Shown one piece after another: positions 22,566 through 30,559 of a stretch of 64,000 nucleotides of DNA. Positions within the stretch are counted from its first letter, which is position 1; each line of letters opens with the position of its first letter. Made by a program: the position numbers and the translations under genes. Under the pieces are notes generated by a model that worked only from the letters and a program-made list of their open reading frames with translations, was not told the origin of the DNA and ran no database searches. This DNA comes from a virus: positions 1 through 64,000 of IMG/VR virus record IMGVR_UViG_3300049215_000481. One strand, 5' to 3'.

Positions 22566-23005
22566 GCGACACACCTCTACACGGACACACCTTCCTGGGT
22601 CCGAATGGCACCTGCATCTGCTGCGGCGATCCGGGCCCTGAGCAGGGAGCGTGTATCCCGCAGGTGCTCATGGCCATCGGCGAGCCACCTCTTCGAAAAG
22701 AAGAGCTGATCGAGATGCGGCGTGAGTGGAAGCCGCCCGTCGTCGGCGACACGCACCCTTTCCCGTGGCGCACGAAGCGCCACCGAAGCAACGACCGCTT
22801 TCAGAACGTCGTGTTCGTCATCCTCGACCGGCGCGACCGGTTCGTGGCTGAGAGCGAGTCCCAGCATGTCGCCGAGGCGATCGTCAACACGATGAACGCA
22901 GCGGCAGCGAAGCAGGACCAGGTCGTCGAGCTGCAGCCGGGCGTCTACACCGACCCCAGCGTGAAGAGCGCCTTCGCCGACCTGCCGCCCAAGGACAAGA
23001 AGTAG
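22562..23005 (+). CDS. Unknown protein with N-terminal CICCG (147 aa)
   Basis: ATGA-coupled. CICCGDPGPEQGAC near residue 18 may bind zinc; the rest is unassigned. Confidence 0.65.
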   Translation: MSDTPLHGHTFLGPNGTCICCGDPGPEQGACIPQVLMAIGEPPLRKEELIEMRREWKPPVVGDTHPFPWRTKRHRSNDRFQNVVFVILDRRDRFVAESESQHVAEAIVNTMNAAAAKQDQVVELQPGVYTDPSVKSAFADLPPKDKK

Positions 23006-23023
23006 CCGGCCCGCGTTCGCTGA

Positions 23024-23032
23024 TTCGCTATC
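23024..23032 (+). promoter_or_regulatory. CGCTAT element
   Basis: TTCGCTATC, 8 bases before the ATG at 23041. Confidence 0.6.
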
Positions 23033-23040
23033 TGCCCATC

Positions 23041-23598
23041 ATGGACAACATCCAGCACCTCACCAGCGCAGCGCTCAGCCTCGCCCTCAAGCTCCTCCAG
23101 GCGAAGGACCGCATCGCCGACCTCGTTCGTCAGAACGAGATCCTGACCAAGCAGCGCGACCGCGCCAACAAGCGCACGGCCGACCTCGACGCCAACTACA
23201 TGGAGAGCCTCAAGAAGCTGCAGAAGCAGCTCGAACAGGCTGTCGATGAGGCGTTCGACGACGGCAAGAGGGAAGGCCGCATCGACGCCAGCACGGACCG
23301 CATGAACCGCGCCCCCAAGAGCATCGCGCCGGAGGTCACTCCGTTCGGGATCATCTACCCGAACAAGCTCCTCAGCTCGATCGCCGGTGCCACCAACGTC
23401 ACCTGGACGAACGAGCCGTACGGCACGACCCGCGAGGTCATCGTGGCCGCCGTCGAGCACGCGAAGTGGCTCGTGAAGAGCGAGGACGCGCAGAAGGACT
23501 TCAACACTGCGTTCGAGGAAGACGCTGCGTTCGCCGCCCGCGCGGTCGACTGGTTCCTCACGCGCTTCAGCGCCGCGGTCAAGCCCGCCAAGGAATGA
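23041..23598 (+). CDS. Coiled-coil phage protein (185 aa)
   Basis: Residues ~10-80 are a charged heptad-rich helix (LKLLQAKDRIADLVRQNEIL). The C-terminal part is mixed. Leaderless-type start; the stop overlaps the next ATG. Function unknown. Confidence 0.65.
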   Translation: MDNIQHLTSAALSLALKLLQAKDRIADLVRQNEILTKQRDRANKRTADLDANYMESLKKLQKQLEQAVDEAFDDGKREGRIDASTDRMNRAPKSIAPEVTPFGIIYPNKLLSSIAGATNVTWTNEPYGTTREVIVAAVEHAKWLVKSEDAQKDFNTAFEEDAAFAARAVDWFLTRFSAAVKPAKE

Positions 23599-24275
23599 CT
23601 CCCGTCCTGTTTCTCGACTTCGACGGCGTCCTCAACGGCCAGTCGAACAAGGTTGAGCCGCCTCTAGTTGCGCTGCTCAACCAGATCGTCGAGCAGTCCA
23701 GGTGTGACGTCGTCGTGTCGTCCGCCTGGCGCATCGACGGGGTCGAGCGCCTGCAGGTGGTGTTGAGCAACGCCGGCTACACCGGCACTCTGCGCGATGT
23801 CACCCCGAGTGGCGGCTGCACCGAGCACTTTGACCGCGGGTGGATCTGCAGCGAGGCGCACCGCGGGTTCGAGATCCTGGAGTGGCTCCGCACCAACTAC
23901 CCCGACGGGGTCTTCCCTCCGATCGTCTGTCTCGACGACTCGTCTGACCTGCACCCATTCCTCGACCGGCACGTGCACACACGCTCGTACGTCGGACTGG
24001 AGGACCGGCACGTCGCCGAGGCGCTCCAGATCTTGTCCGAGCCGATGGACCCGTTCTGCACGGGCTGCTGGGCGCAGATCGACCCCGATACCTGCGGGTG
24101 TGGCGACTCCCTGAAGTACCACGGCAGTTGTTTGACCGCCGGCCACTCGTTCGTCCCAATGGGCTGCAACTGCCTCCGCCCGAAGAGGCCCGACTGCGCC
24201 GAGTGCGAGAACAAGCGCTTCATCCAGCGCATGTGGGACAAGACGCCCTGCTACTCGTGCGTGAAACGCTATTAG
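23595..24275 (+). CDS. HAD-like hydrolase, RNA-repair (SAK) type, with Cys-rich tail (226 aa)
   Basis: Begins with the HAD nucleophile motif FLDFDGVLNG, followed by VVVSSAWR (motif II Ser) and CLDDSSD (motif IV acids). This compact layout matches HAD domains linked with Swiss-army-knife RNA repair proteins, and related HADs of phages. The last ~70 residues add many Cys pairs (CTGC, CGCG, CNC, CAEC, CYSC), probably zinc sites. A role in phosphate removal from RNA ends is inferred. Confidence 0.75.
   Translation: MTPVLFLDFDGVLNGQSNKVEPPLVALLNQIVEQSRCDVVVSSAWRIDGVERLQVVLSNAGYTGTLRDVTPSGGCTEHFDRGWICSEAHRGFEILEWLRTNYPDGVFPPIVCLDDSSDLHPFLDRHVHTRSYVGLEDRHVAEALQILSEPMDPFCTGCWAQIDPDTCGCGDSLKYHGSCLTAGHSFVPMGCNCLRPKRPDCAECENKRFIQRMWDKTPCYSCVKRY
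24265..24273 (+). promoter_or_regulatory. CGCTAT element (variant)
   Basis: AACGCTATT at the end of the HAD gene, 10 bases before the ATG at 24284. Confidence 0.45.
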
Positions 24276-24283
24276 GCCTTCAA

Positions 24284-24667
24284 ATGTCATCCACGAACAC
24301 CAAGAAGGCTCCCATCTACAACTACCGCTCCGGCGGTTGGGTCGGATTCGACCTCGACGGCACGCTGGCCGTATACGACGAGTGGCGTGGCGCCACGCAC
24401 ATCGGCGAGCCCATCATGCCGAACGTAAAGCGGGCTCAGCGCTACCTGCAGGACGGCATCGAGGTCCGCATTTTCACGGCGCGCGCCGACGGTGGCCTCG
24501 ACCTCGAAGAGGTCACCAACGCGATCCAGGACTGGACCGAGAAGCACATCGGCCGACGCCTCGCGGTGACCAACCGGAAGGACTTCGGGATGATCCGCCT
24601 GTACGACGACCGCGCCATCCAGGTCGAGTTCAACACCGGCCGGCGCGTCGACGGCCGCGAAGACTAG
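24284..24667 (+). CDS. HAD-superfamily phosphatase (127 aa)
   Basis: FDLDGTLAVYD near residue 23 is the HAD motif I; VRIFTARA is motif II and the DDRAIQVE segment supplies the acidic motif. It belongs to the small class of phage/bacterial HADs acting on nucleotides or polynucleotide 3' phosphates. Substrate unknown. Confidence 0.75.
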   Translation: MSSTNTKKAPIYNYRSGGWVGFDLDGTLAVYDEWRGATHIGEPIMPNVKRAQRYLQDGIEVRIFTARADGGLDLEEVTNAIQDWTEKHIGRRLAVTNRKDFGMIRLYDDRAIQVEFNTGRRVDGRED

Positions 24668-24668
24668 A

Positions 24669-24677
24669 TTCGCTATG
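24669..24677 (+). promoter_or_regulatory. CGCTAT element
   Basis: TTCGCTATG overlapping the TAG stop, 8 bases before the ATG at 24686. Confidence 0.55.
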
Positions 24678-24685
24678 CGCCCACC

Positions 24686-25357
24686 ATGGGCGCGCGAAGA
24701 CTCCGCAACCTCATCCACCACGCCGCCAGCGCGCACCTCTGCCTGGTGCCGCTGTCGCGTGAGGGCTTCTACGCCGTCGTCGACAAGATCGACGCGCCGT
24801 ACGTCGCGCAGTACAGGTGGGCGGTCAAGCAAGACCACAAGGCGTTATACGCCAAGACGGTCATCGACGGACACCACGTCCTCCTGCACCGCTTCATCTG
24901 GGCGCTGCACGCACGGCCGGAAGCGCGTCTCATCGACCACAAGGACGGCGACGGGCTCAACAACCAGTTGAGCAACCTGCGCGCGGCGTCCACCTTTCAG
25001 AACACGGCCAACCGAGGCGACAGTGCGCTCTCGTCGAGTGGCATCCGCGGCGTCGCACTCCGCAAGGGGTTGTGGCGAGTGCGCCTGAAGCAGAACGGCA
25101 AGGAAGTGCACGTCGGCTACTTCCGCCGCAAACGCGACGCGGTCCGCGCGCAACCGAGCAGCACGCGCTCTGCACGGCGAGTTCGCAAGAACACATTCGC
25201 TATGGGCCCCACATGTCGAACAAACAGCTCATGGTCGCCGACGTCAACGGCGTGGTCCACGACATCGCGATCACCGAGTACGCCGACGGCGCTCCTCTCA
25301 TCAAGCAGCGCATCGACCTCAACGAAGCACGCATCCTGTTCCGCCCGAACTCGATGA
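24686..25357 (+). CDS. HNH homing endonuclease with AP2-like domain, C-terminal frame disrupted
   Basis: Residues ~60-100 hold the HNH core HHVLLHRFIWALH, IDHKDGDGLNNQLSNLR, with AASTFQN linking to an AP2-like strand region (GIRGVALRKGLWRVRL, VHVGYFRRKRDAV). At about 25150 the expected ending (RAARALHGEFART) lies in another frame; the annotated frame runs into the next gene until 25357. A short deletion is likely, so the true protein should end near 25200. Confidence 0.65.
   Translation: MGARRLRNLIHHAASAHLCLVPLSREGFYAVVDKIDAPYVAQYRWAVKQDHKALYAKTVIDGHHVLLHRFIWALHARPEARLIDHKDGDGLNNQLSNLRAASTFQNTANRGDSALSSSGIRGVALRKGLWRVRLKQNGKEVHVGYFRRKRDAVRAQPSSTRSARRVRKNTFAMGPTCRTNSSWSPTSTAWSTTSRSPSTPTALLSSSSASTSTKHASCSARTR
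25196..25204 (+). promoter_or_regulatory. CGCTAT element
   Basis: TTCGCTATG, 8 bases before the ATG at 25213. Confidence 0.55.
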
Positions 25358-26049
25358 AGGAGTTCGTCGCGGCGATGTTCTGGTGCGACGCAATGGACGA
25401 GCGGTACGACGGGTACCCTCATCTCGTCCTGCCCTTCGTGCCCGGCGCGCGCCAGGACCGTCTCAACGACGAGGGCGACGCGCTCTTCACGCTCAAGAGC
25501 GTCGCCAAGATGATCAACGAGCGGTCGTTCGCGTCCGTCACGGTTGTCGACCCCCACTCGTACGTCACGCCGGCACTCATCGACCGCTGCATCGTCATCC
25601 CGGCCGTCGACTGCATCCAGTCGTACACGCGTAGGATCGCCGGCGTCGTGTCGCCCGACGCGGGCGCCGAGAAGCGCGCCAGCTCCATCGCGAAGTTCTT
25701 CCACGTGCCGCTCTTCCACGCCTGGAAGAGCCGCGACATCGAGACGGGCGCGATCACCGGCTTCGGCGTCGAGGAGTCGATCAGCGAGCTGCGCGGCAAG
25801 CGCGTCCTCGTGGCGGACGACATCTGCGACGGCGGCGGCACCTTCGTCGGCCTCGCCGACCAGCTCGACGCCCACGGCGTCGCGGCCGACCTCTACGTCA
25901 CTCACGGTCTCTTCACGCAGGGAACGGCGCGGCTCAAGAGCCGCTTCCGCCACGTGTGGACGACCGACTCCGTCCTCAACAACGCCACGGGCGTCGACGT
26001 CATGCGCGTCTGCGAGCGCCTGCTCTTCCAACCCTCTCTGAAAGGCTGA
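25213..26049 (+). CDS. Ribose-phosphate pyrophosphokinase-like protein (Prs/Adps type, 278 aa)
   Basis: Two tandem PRTase-like domains as in PRPP synthetases: LVLPFVPGARQDR (ATP/flexible region), TVVDPHS, and the PRPP loop VLVADDICDGGGTF near residue 200. In cells Prs makes PRPP from ribose 5-phosphate. In some phages the homologue paired with a NAMPT-like enzyme converts ADP-ribose to ADPR-pyrophosphate for NAD+ rebuilding (NARP1). The NAMPT-like gene follows 7 bases downstream, so that pairing is present here. Confidence 0.88.
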   Translation: MSNKQLMVADVNGVVHDIAITEYADGAPLIKQRIDLNEARILFRPNSMKEFVAAMFWCDAMDERYDGYPHLVLPFVPGARQDRLNDEGDALFTLKSVAKMINERSFASVTVVDPHSYVTPALIDRCIVIPAVDCIQSYTRRIAGVVSPDAGAEKRASSIAKFFHVPLFHAWKSRDIETGAITGFGVEESISELRGKRVLVADDICDGGGTFVGLADQLDAHGVAADLYVTHGLFTQGTARLKSRFRHVWTTDSVLNNATGVDVMRVCERLLFQPSLKG

Positions 26050-26056
26050 TCCGCAC

Positions 26057-27541
26057 ATGAACCTCTCTCCTCTGACCCGCAGCGCACTCCAGGCCGTCAC
26101 GCGCATCGACGGCTACAAGCTGGACCACCGGCGGCAGTACCCGAAGAACACCACCCGCGTCTACTCCAACTGGACCCCGCGCGGCACCCGCGTCGAGGGC
26201 CAGAAGAAGGTCGTCGCCCTCGGCACCCCGTTCCTGGTCCAGAAGTACCTGGTCGAGGACTTCGAGCCGTTCTTCGCGGCCAACATCGACGAGGTGTGCG
26301 CGGCCTACGAGGCCCGCGTCAACGGCTACCTCGGCCCGAACTCGATCGGCTCGGACCACATCCGCGCGCTGCACGCCCTCGGCTACCTGCCGCTGGAGAT
26401 CCGCGCGCTGCCCGAGGGCACGCACGTCCCGCTGCGCATCCCGATGGTGACGGTCGAGAACACGCACGACGACTTCGCGTGGCTCGTGAACTACTTCGAG
26501 ACGCTCATTTCGAGCGTGCTCTGGATGCCGTCGACGTCGGCCACCTCCGCGCTCCGCGTGCGTGAGGTCCTGGAGGACGGCGCGCGTCTCACCGGCTCAC
26601 CGCTCGGGTTCGTCGACTGGCAGGGGCACGACTTCTCGTTCCGCGGCATGCTGCTGCCCGAGGGCGCGGCGCTGTCGGGCGTCGGCCACCTGCTCTTCTT
26701 CACGGGCACCGACACGCTGCCCGCGATCGACCTCATCGAGCAGTACTACGGCGTCCCCGAGGGCTACCTCATCGCCGGCTCCGTCGCCGCGACCGAGCAC
26801 TCGGTCATGTGCGCTGGCGGCAAGGAGGACGAGCGCGCGACGTTCGAGCGCCTGCTGGAGCTGTACCCAGAGGGGATCGTCTCGGTCGTCTCGGACACGT
26901 GGGACCTCTGGAAGGTCCTCACCGAGATCCTGCCGTCGCTCAAGGACCGCATCATGGCCCGCAACGGCAAGCTCGTCATCCGCCCCGACTCGGGCAACCC
27001 CGCGGACATCGTCTGTGGTGACCCGAACGCGCCCGAGGGTTCGCCCGCTCGCAAGGGCGTCATTGAGCTGCTCTGGGAGACGTTCGGCGGCACAAAGACG
27101 GACCTCGGCTTCAAGGTGCTCGACTCACACATCGGCTGCATCTACGGCGACGCCATCACCCGCGACCGCGCCAAGGAGATCATCGAGCGCCTCGCGGCCA
27201 AGGGCTTCGCGTCCTGCAACATGGTGTTCGGCGTCGGCTCGTTCACCTACCAGTTCGTCACGCGCGACACCTACTCCTTCGCGATGAAGGCGACGTGGGC
27301 CATGGTCGACGGCGAGGGCCGCGACCTGTTCAAGTCGCCCATCACTGACAAGGGCGAGAAGAAGAGCGCCAAGGGTCGCCTCGCGGTCCTGCGCGACGAG
27401 AACGGCGAGCTGTACCTCGTCGAAGGCGCGACGCCCGAGCAGGAGGCCGCGTCGCTCCTCCGCGTCGTTTGGCGCAACGGCCAGTTCCTCGTGCGCGAGA
27501 CGTTCGACGTCATCCGCGCCCGCGCGCAGTCCGAGCGCTGA
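26057..27541 (+). CDS. Nicotinamide phosphoribosyltransferase-like protein (NAMPT/Namat type, 494 aa)
   Basis: Full-length NAMPT fold. DGYKLDHRRQYP opens the protein, DWQGHDFSFRGM and GVGHLLFFTGTDTLPA line the substrate channel, ATEHSVMCAGG carries the conserved catalytic His, and VIRPDSGNPAD the phosphate-binding Arg/Asp. It would join nicotinamide to PRPP (giving NMN) or, in the NARP1 pathway, to ADPR-pyrophosphate (giving NAD+ directly). No NMN adenylyltransferase is visible here, which slightly favours the second. Confidence 0.92.
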   Translation: MNLSPLTRSALQAVTRIDGYKLDHRRQYPKNTTRVYSNWTPRGTRVEGQKKVVALGTPFLVQKYLVEDFEPFFAANIDEVCAAYEARVNGYLGPNSIGSDHIRALHALGYLPLEIRALPEGTHVPLRIPMVTVENTHDDFAWLVNYFETLISSVLWMPSTSATSALRVREVLEDGARLTGSPLGFVDWQGHDFSFRGMLLPEGAALSGVGHLLFFTGTDTLPAIDLIEQYYGVPEGYLIAGSVAATEHSVMCAGGKEDERATFERLLELYPEGIVSVVSDTWDLWKVLTEILPSLKDRIMARNGKLVIRPDSGNPADIVCGDPNAPEGSPARKGVIELLWETFGGTKTDLGFKVLDSHIGCIYGDAITRDRAKEIIERLAAKGFASCNMVFGVGSFTYQFVTRDTYSFAMKATWAMVDGEGRDLFKSPITDKGEKKSAKGRLAVLRDENGELYLVEGATPEQEAASLLRVVWRNGQFLVRETFDVIRARAQSER

Positions 27542-27547
27542 GCGGCC

Positions 27548-28012
27548 ATGCACCGGCCACTCGACCAAGAGCCCGAGATCGTCGTCAACGGCGTGCGCCT
27601 CTCGCGCGCGCAGGCGAAGGCGGTCCGGGTGGCGGTGACGGACTTCAACGCCCAGATGACGACCCCACACGCTGCCGAGTGTCTGGGGTCGCCGCTGGCG
27701 TCCGCGTACCTGGACCGTACGAACGAAGTCATCGGCCTCATGCTCGCGCCTCGGGTGGAGACGTCGATCCCACACCCGAAGATCTCGGTCTTCTTCAACG
27801 AGATGGGTGCCTCGTTCATCGTGCAGCAGGACATCACGCTCACGAACGAGCAGATGCTGGACCTCAGCGACCACGTCAGCCGCTTCAAGGCGCCGCCGCA
27901 CCTCGTGGACAAGGTGGCGCTGCAGGAGGCTGTCGACGCGTGGGGGCGGCGCCTCGTCGCGAACAACCACATCGAGCTGGACTACATCACGGGCAAGTGG
28001 GTGCAGAGATGA
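27548..28012 (+). CDS. Unknown protein (154 aa)
   Basis: ATG at 27548, 6 bases after the NAMPT-like stop. No domain recognised; the stop overlaps the next ATG. Probably co-transcribed with the NAD+ genes. Confidence 0.65.
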   Translation: MHRPLDQEPEIVVNGVRLSRAQAKAVRVAVTDFNAQMTTPHAAECLGSPLASAYLDRTNEVIGLMLAPRVETSIPHPKISVFFNEMGASFIVQQDITLTNEQMLDLSDHVSRFKAPPHLVDKVALQEAVDAWGRRLVANNHIELDYITGKWVQR

Positions 28013-28574
28013 GCTGTCGACACGACCTGGCCAACGGAACCTGCAGCGTCTGCTACCCGGCGACCGGAGTGGTCAACCCGGGCCCCGAAGAGGCATGCCC
28101 GGACAACCTCGATGGCCCAGGCGCGGTTCCGCGGCAGTTCGGCGCGTGCAAGACGGTCAGCCGCCGGGTCGCGCCTCCCCCCCGCCGGTCGGCGGACAGG
28201 AGTTCGACGAGGTCGGACGCGGCTACTGGAACTGCCCGGGGCTGGACCACGTCGGCTCGTCCAGCGACACCGACGTCGAGGACCCGCACGAGTTCCGCGA
28301 GCCGTCCACCAAGGCCGAAGCTAATCTCCTCTCGTCACTGTGCGCGGACGGCCTACACCGTCCCGTGCTCGACATCGACATCCCGGCCCACTTCGTCCCG
28401 AGCAGCACGCCGGGGCACGCCCACCTCTACATCGACCAGGGCATGACCTGGGAGCGCTACGAGAAGCTCCTGCGCGCGCTCGACGAGGCAGGCGTCCTGG
28501 AGCCCGGCTACGTGAACGCAGCGCTCACGCGCAAGGCGACGTTCGTGCGTCCCGAGTGGGTCCGCAAGGCCTAG
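28009..28574 (+). pseudogene. Zinc-finger-like protein split by a frameshift at a C7 run
   Basis: The ATG at 28009 (ATGA overlap) opens MSCRHDLANGTCSVCYPATG. At seven consecutive Cs (28177-28183) coding-like sequence passes to the next frame (VGGQEFDEVGRGYWNCPGLD) and continues to a stop at 28572-28574. Joined, it is about 187 residues with CxxH and CxxC at the N-terminus and a helical C-terminus. A sequencing indel, a real mutation or programmed slippage would each explain it. Confidence 0.6.
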
Positions 28575-28581
28575 CCGGACT

Positions 28582-28590
28582 TTCGCTATC
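28582..28590 (+). promoter_or_regulatory. CGCTAT element
   Basis: TTCGCTATC, 22 bases before the ATG at 28613, with AGGAGG between. Confidence 0.55.
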
Positions 28591-28612
28591 GGTCTCTTAG
28601 GAGGTCGACAGC

Positions 28613-29020
28613 ATGTGCTCCCCCAACACGCCACACACCGAAGTCGTCCAGCGCAAGGCCGAGGAGGCCCTGCTCAAGATGGCGCGCTACCTCTGCGGCA
28701 GCGCCAAGCCGTGCGAGAAACACGCGAACCAGGCGAAGGACCTCTTCGCCATGGCCGCCCAGACGTTCCGAGTCGAGCAGCCGGACGCGTCGGTGCACGT
28801 ACCGACACCTCCGCCGGCCACCGAGATCACTCCCGAGGAAATCGAGCGCTCCTGCGCGATGAAGACGCGCTACCGCTCGCCGGAGGCCGCCGGCCGCGCC
28901 GCGCAGACCGCGTACAACGAGCGTGGCGTCACGGGGCTGCGGGTGTACCCCTGCCCCATCTGCAGTGGATTCCACCTCACCAAGGAGTCGCTGGAGACGT
29001 ACATCAGCGGTCGCGGCTGA
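28613..29020 (+). CDS. Small phage protein with C-terminal CPxC-HLT zinc motif (135 aa)
   Basis: ATG at 28613 behind AGGAGG. The C-terminal part (RYRSPEAAGRAAQTAYN, then YPCPICSGFHLTK) is a short zinc-finger module repeatedly seen in phage proteins. Function unknown. Its end overlaps the convergent gene by 17 bases. Confidence 0.7.
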   Translation: MCSPNTPHTEVVQRKAEEALLKMARYLCGSAKPCEKHANQAKDLFAMAAQTFRVEQPDASVHVPTPPPATEITPEEIERSCAMKTRYRSPEAAGRAAQTAYNERGVTGLRVYPCPICSGFHLTKESLETYISGRG

Positions 29021-29234
29021 GGGCGGCAGCCGCCTCAAGCACACCGTGCCCCTTGCAGGTCGGGCACTGAGCGACGTGGTCGGACTCGATGCAGTACTCG
29101 CACATGAGCCTACCTGCGACCGCCGGATTCTTGCAGCCGGTCTGGCCCTTGTGCAGGCACATGCACGGGGCCACCGGCTCCTGCTTCAGCGCCTCTTGGT
29201 TGTACTGGCGGTGCTTCTCGTCTCCCAATGCCAT
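29004..29234 (-). CDS. Small Cys-rich protein (76 aa)
   Basis: The ATG at 29234 is preferred over 29243: it lies 8 bases after a TTCGCTATA element, whereas the earlier ATG would overlap the element. Three Cys groups (CMCLHKGQTGC, CEYC, CPTC) suggest a two-zinc fold. Confidence 0.65.
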   Translation of the reverse strand: MALGDEKHRQYNQEALKQEPVAPCMCLHKGQTGCKNPAVAGRLMCEYCIESDHVAQCPTCKGHGVLEAAAALSRDR

Positions 29235-29242
29235 CGGAGACA

Positions 29243-29251
29243 TATAGCGAA
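29243..29251 (-). promoter_or_regulatory. CGCTAT element
   Basis: TTCGCTATA, 8 bases before the ATG at 29234. Confidence 0.5.
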
Positions 29252-29256
29252 TCTCG

Positions 29257-30444
29257 CTAGTTCAGCGGCGCGGCGACGTCGTTCGCGGGAGCAACCAGGT
29301 TGACCTGGACGCGTCCGCGGTCGACGTCGTTGAAGGAGTCGGGGCGGAGGTGGGCGTAGCGCTCCGTGATCGTGACGCTGGAGTGGCCCATCATCTCGCA
29401 GAGCTTCTCCAGCGAGCCGCCGGCCAGGACCCACTGGGAGGCGAACGTGTGGCGCGTCGCCTGGTACCAGGTCATCTCGTCGAGCTGCAGGCGCTCCAGC
29501 ACCTCTTCGAGCGCGTCGGCAATGACGTGGCGATTGAGAAAGGGCGTGGTCTGGCGCGAGGAGATGGACGGGCACACGAGCCCATGGCCGCCGCAGCGAG
29601 CGCGGTACGCGAGCAGGAGAGGCGCCAGGCTGTCGAAGAGCGGCACCACCCGGCTCTCGCCGTCCTTCAGGGGCGCGAAGCCGTCGTCGGTCCGCTCGCG
29701 GCCAGTCGTGCGCTCACATTGGACCTGGACGTGGATCTCCTTCCGCTCGAACGAGATGTCGGACCAGCGGAGCCCGAGGACCTCTCCCGTGCGAAGCCCG
29801 GCGAGGGCCCCGAGAGCGTAGGCGACCGCGATGACCTCGTGCTGCTCCAGCAGCGCCCGGTAGACGCGCTCGACGTCCTGGGGCGTGCGGATGAAGGGGA
29901 CCTTCCGCGGGTCGTGCTCCGAGCGCAGGTACTTCTCGCGCGTGGCCTTCGACAGGAGCTTCACCGGGTTCAGACGAGCCACGCCGTCCTCGACCAGGTC
30001 CGAGTACAGGGACGACAGCAAGCTGATGCAGAGGTTCGCCGTGGACTTCGACAACCCCTTCGCGAGCAGGCCCTTGATGAGCTGCTTCAGCTCTGGAACG
30101 CCGACCTGGTTCGGGCTGTAGGAGCCGACCTCGGACGCCAGATGCAGGTTCCAGCGGTTCCTGTCGTCGTAGGCTGACGCGTTCGTCCGCAAGGCCAGCC
30201 ACGCCTCGGCGTGGGCCTTGAGCGGCCGGCTGGGCTCGCGCTCGGTGACGACCAGGCCGACCTCGCCGCGGATGACGTTCGCCGTGACCTGCGCCAGCGT
30301 CTGCTTGGCCAGCTCCTCCGACGGGAAGCTCTTCGTCTTCCTGGTGCCGTCCAGCTCCGTCCACTGGATGATGTGGCGGTTCCCGCGGGCGTAGTACGTG
30401 CCGGCGCCATGGGTCCTGCGGTGGGTCTTTTTCTTCCGAGCCAT
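29257..30444 (-). CDS. Tyrosine recombinase, integrase 2
   Basis: Start at the ATG at 30444 (MARKKKTHRRTHG), because a consensus sigma70 promoter lies directly before it; the frame opens at 30525. 395 residues: basic N-terminal strand region, SAM-like core-binding domain, then a catalytic domain with LAGLRTGEVLGLRWSD, WYQATRHTFASQW and ITERYAHL. As in integrase 1, Gln replaces the usual box II His. No tRNA-like core is evident beside it, so its target is unknown. Confidence 0.9.
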   Translation of the reverse strand: MARKKKTHRRTHGAGTYYARGNRHIIQWTELDGTRKTKSFPSEELAKQTLAQVTANVIRGEVGLVVTEREPSRPLKAHAEAWLALRTNASAYDDRNRWNLHLASEVGSYSPNQVGVPELKQLIKGLLAKGLSKSTANLCISLLSSLYSDLVEDGVARLNPVKLLSKATREKYLRSEHDPRKVPFIRTPQDVERVYRALLEQHEVIAVAYALGALAGLRTGEVLGLRWSDISFERKEIHVQVQCERTTGRERTDDGFAPLKDGESRVVPLFDSLAPLLLAYRARCGGHGLVCPSISSRQTTPFLNRHVIADALEEVLERLQLDEMTWYQATRHTFASQWVLAGGSLEKLCEMMGHSSVTITERYAHLRPDSFNDVDRGRVQVNLVAPANDVAAPLN

Positions 30445-30450
30445 GGACCC

Positions 30451-30479
30451 ACTATATGGGCACTCGCCGGGGTAGTCAA
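30451..30479 (-). promoter_or_regulatory. Near-consensus sigma70 promoter of integrase 2
   Basis: TTGACT (30479-30474), 17-bp spacer, TATAGT (30456-30451). Only 6 bases separate the -10 from the ATG, so the transcript should be essentially leaderless. No CGCWATC element is present. Confidence 0.75.
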
Positions 30480-30499
30480 GGGGGTCGTTCCAGGCCGCA

Positions 30500-30508
30500 C
30501 CTAATCTT
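30500..30508 (+). promoter_or_regulatory. Late-type element (CCTAATCTT variant)
   Basis: 51 bases before the ATG at 30560; the same variant precedes the 61374 gene. Confidence 0.45.
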
Positions 30509-30559
30509 CTGGGGGACCGTTCCAACCAACCTCAACCCAGAAAGAAAGGACTCCCGGTC

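Noticed and set aside
29235-29243. ATG at 29243 as start of the Cys-rich minus gene
   Set aside because: It overlaps the TTCGCTATA element; the ATG at 29234 has the standard 8-base spacing.
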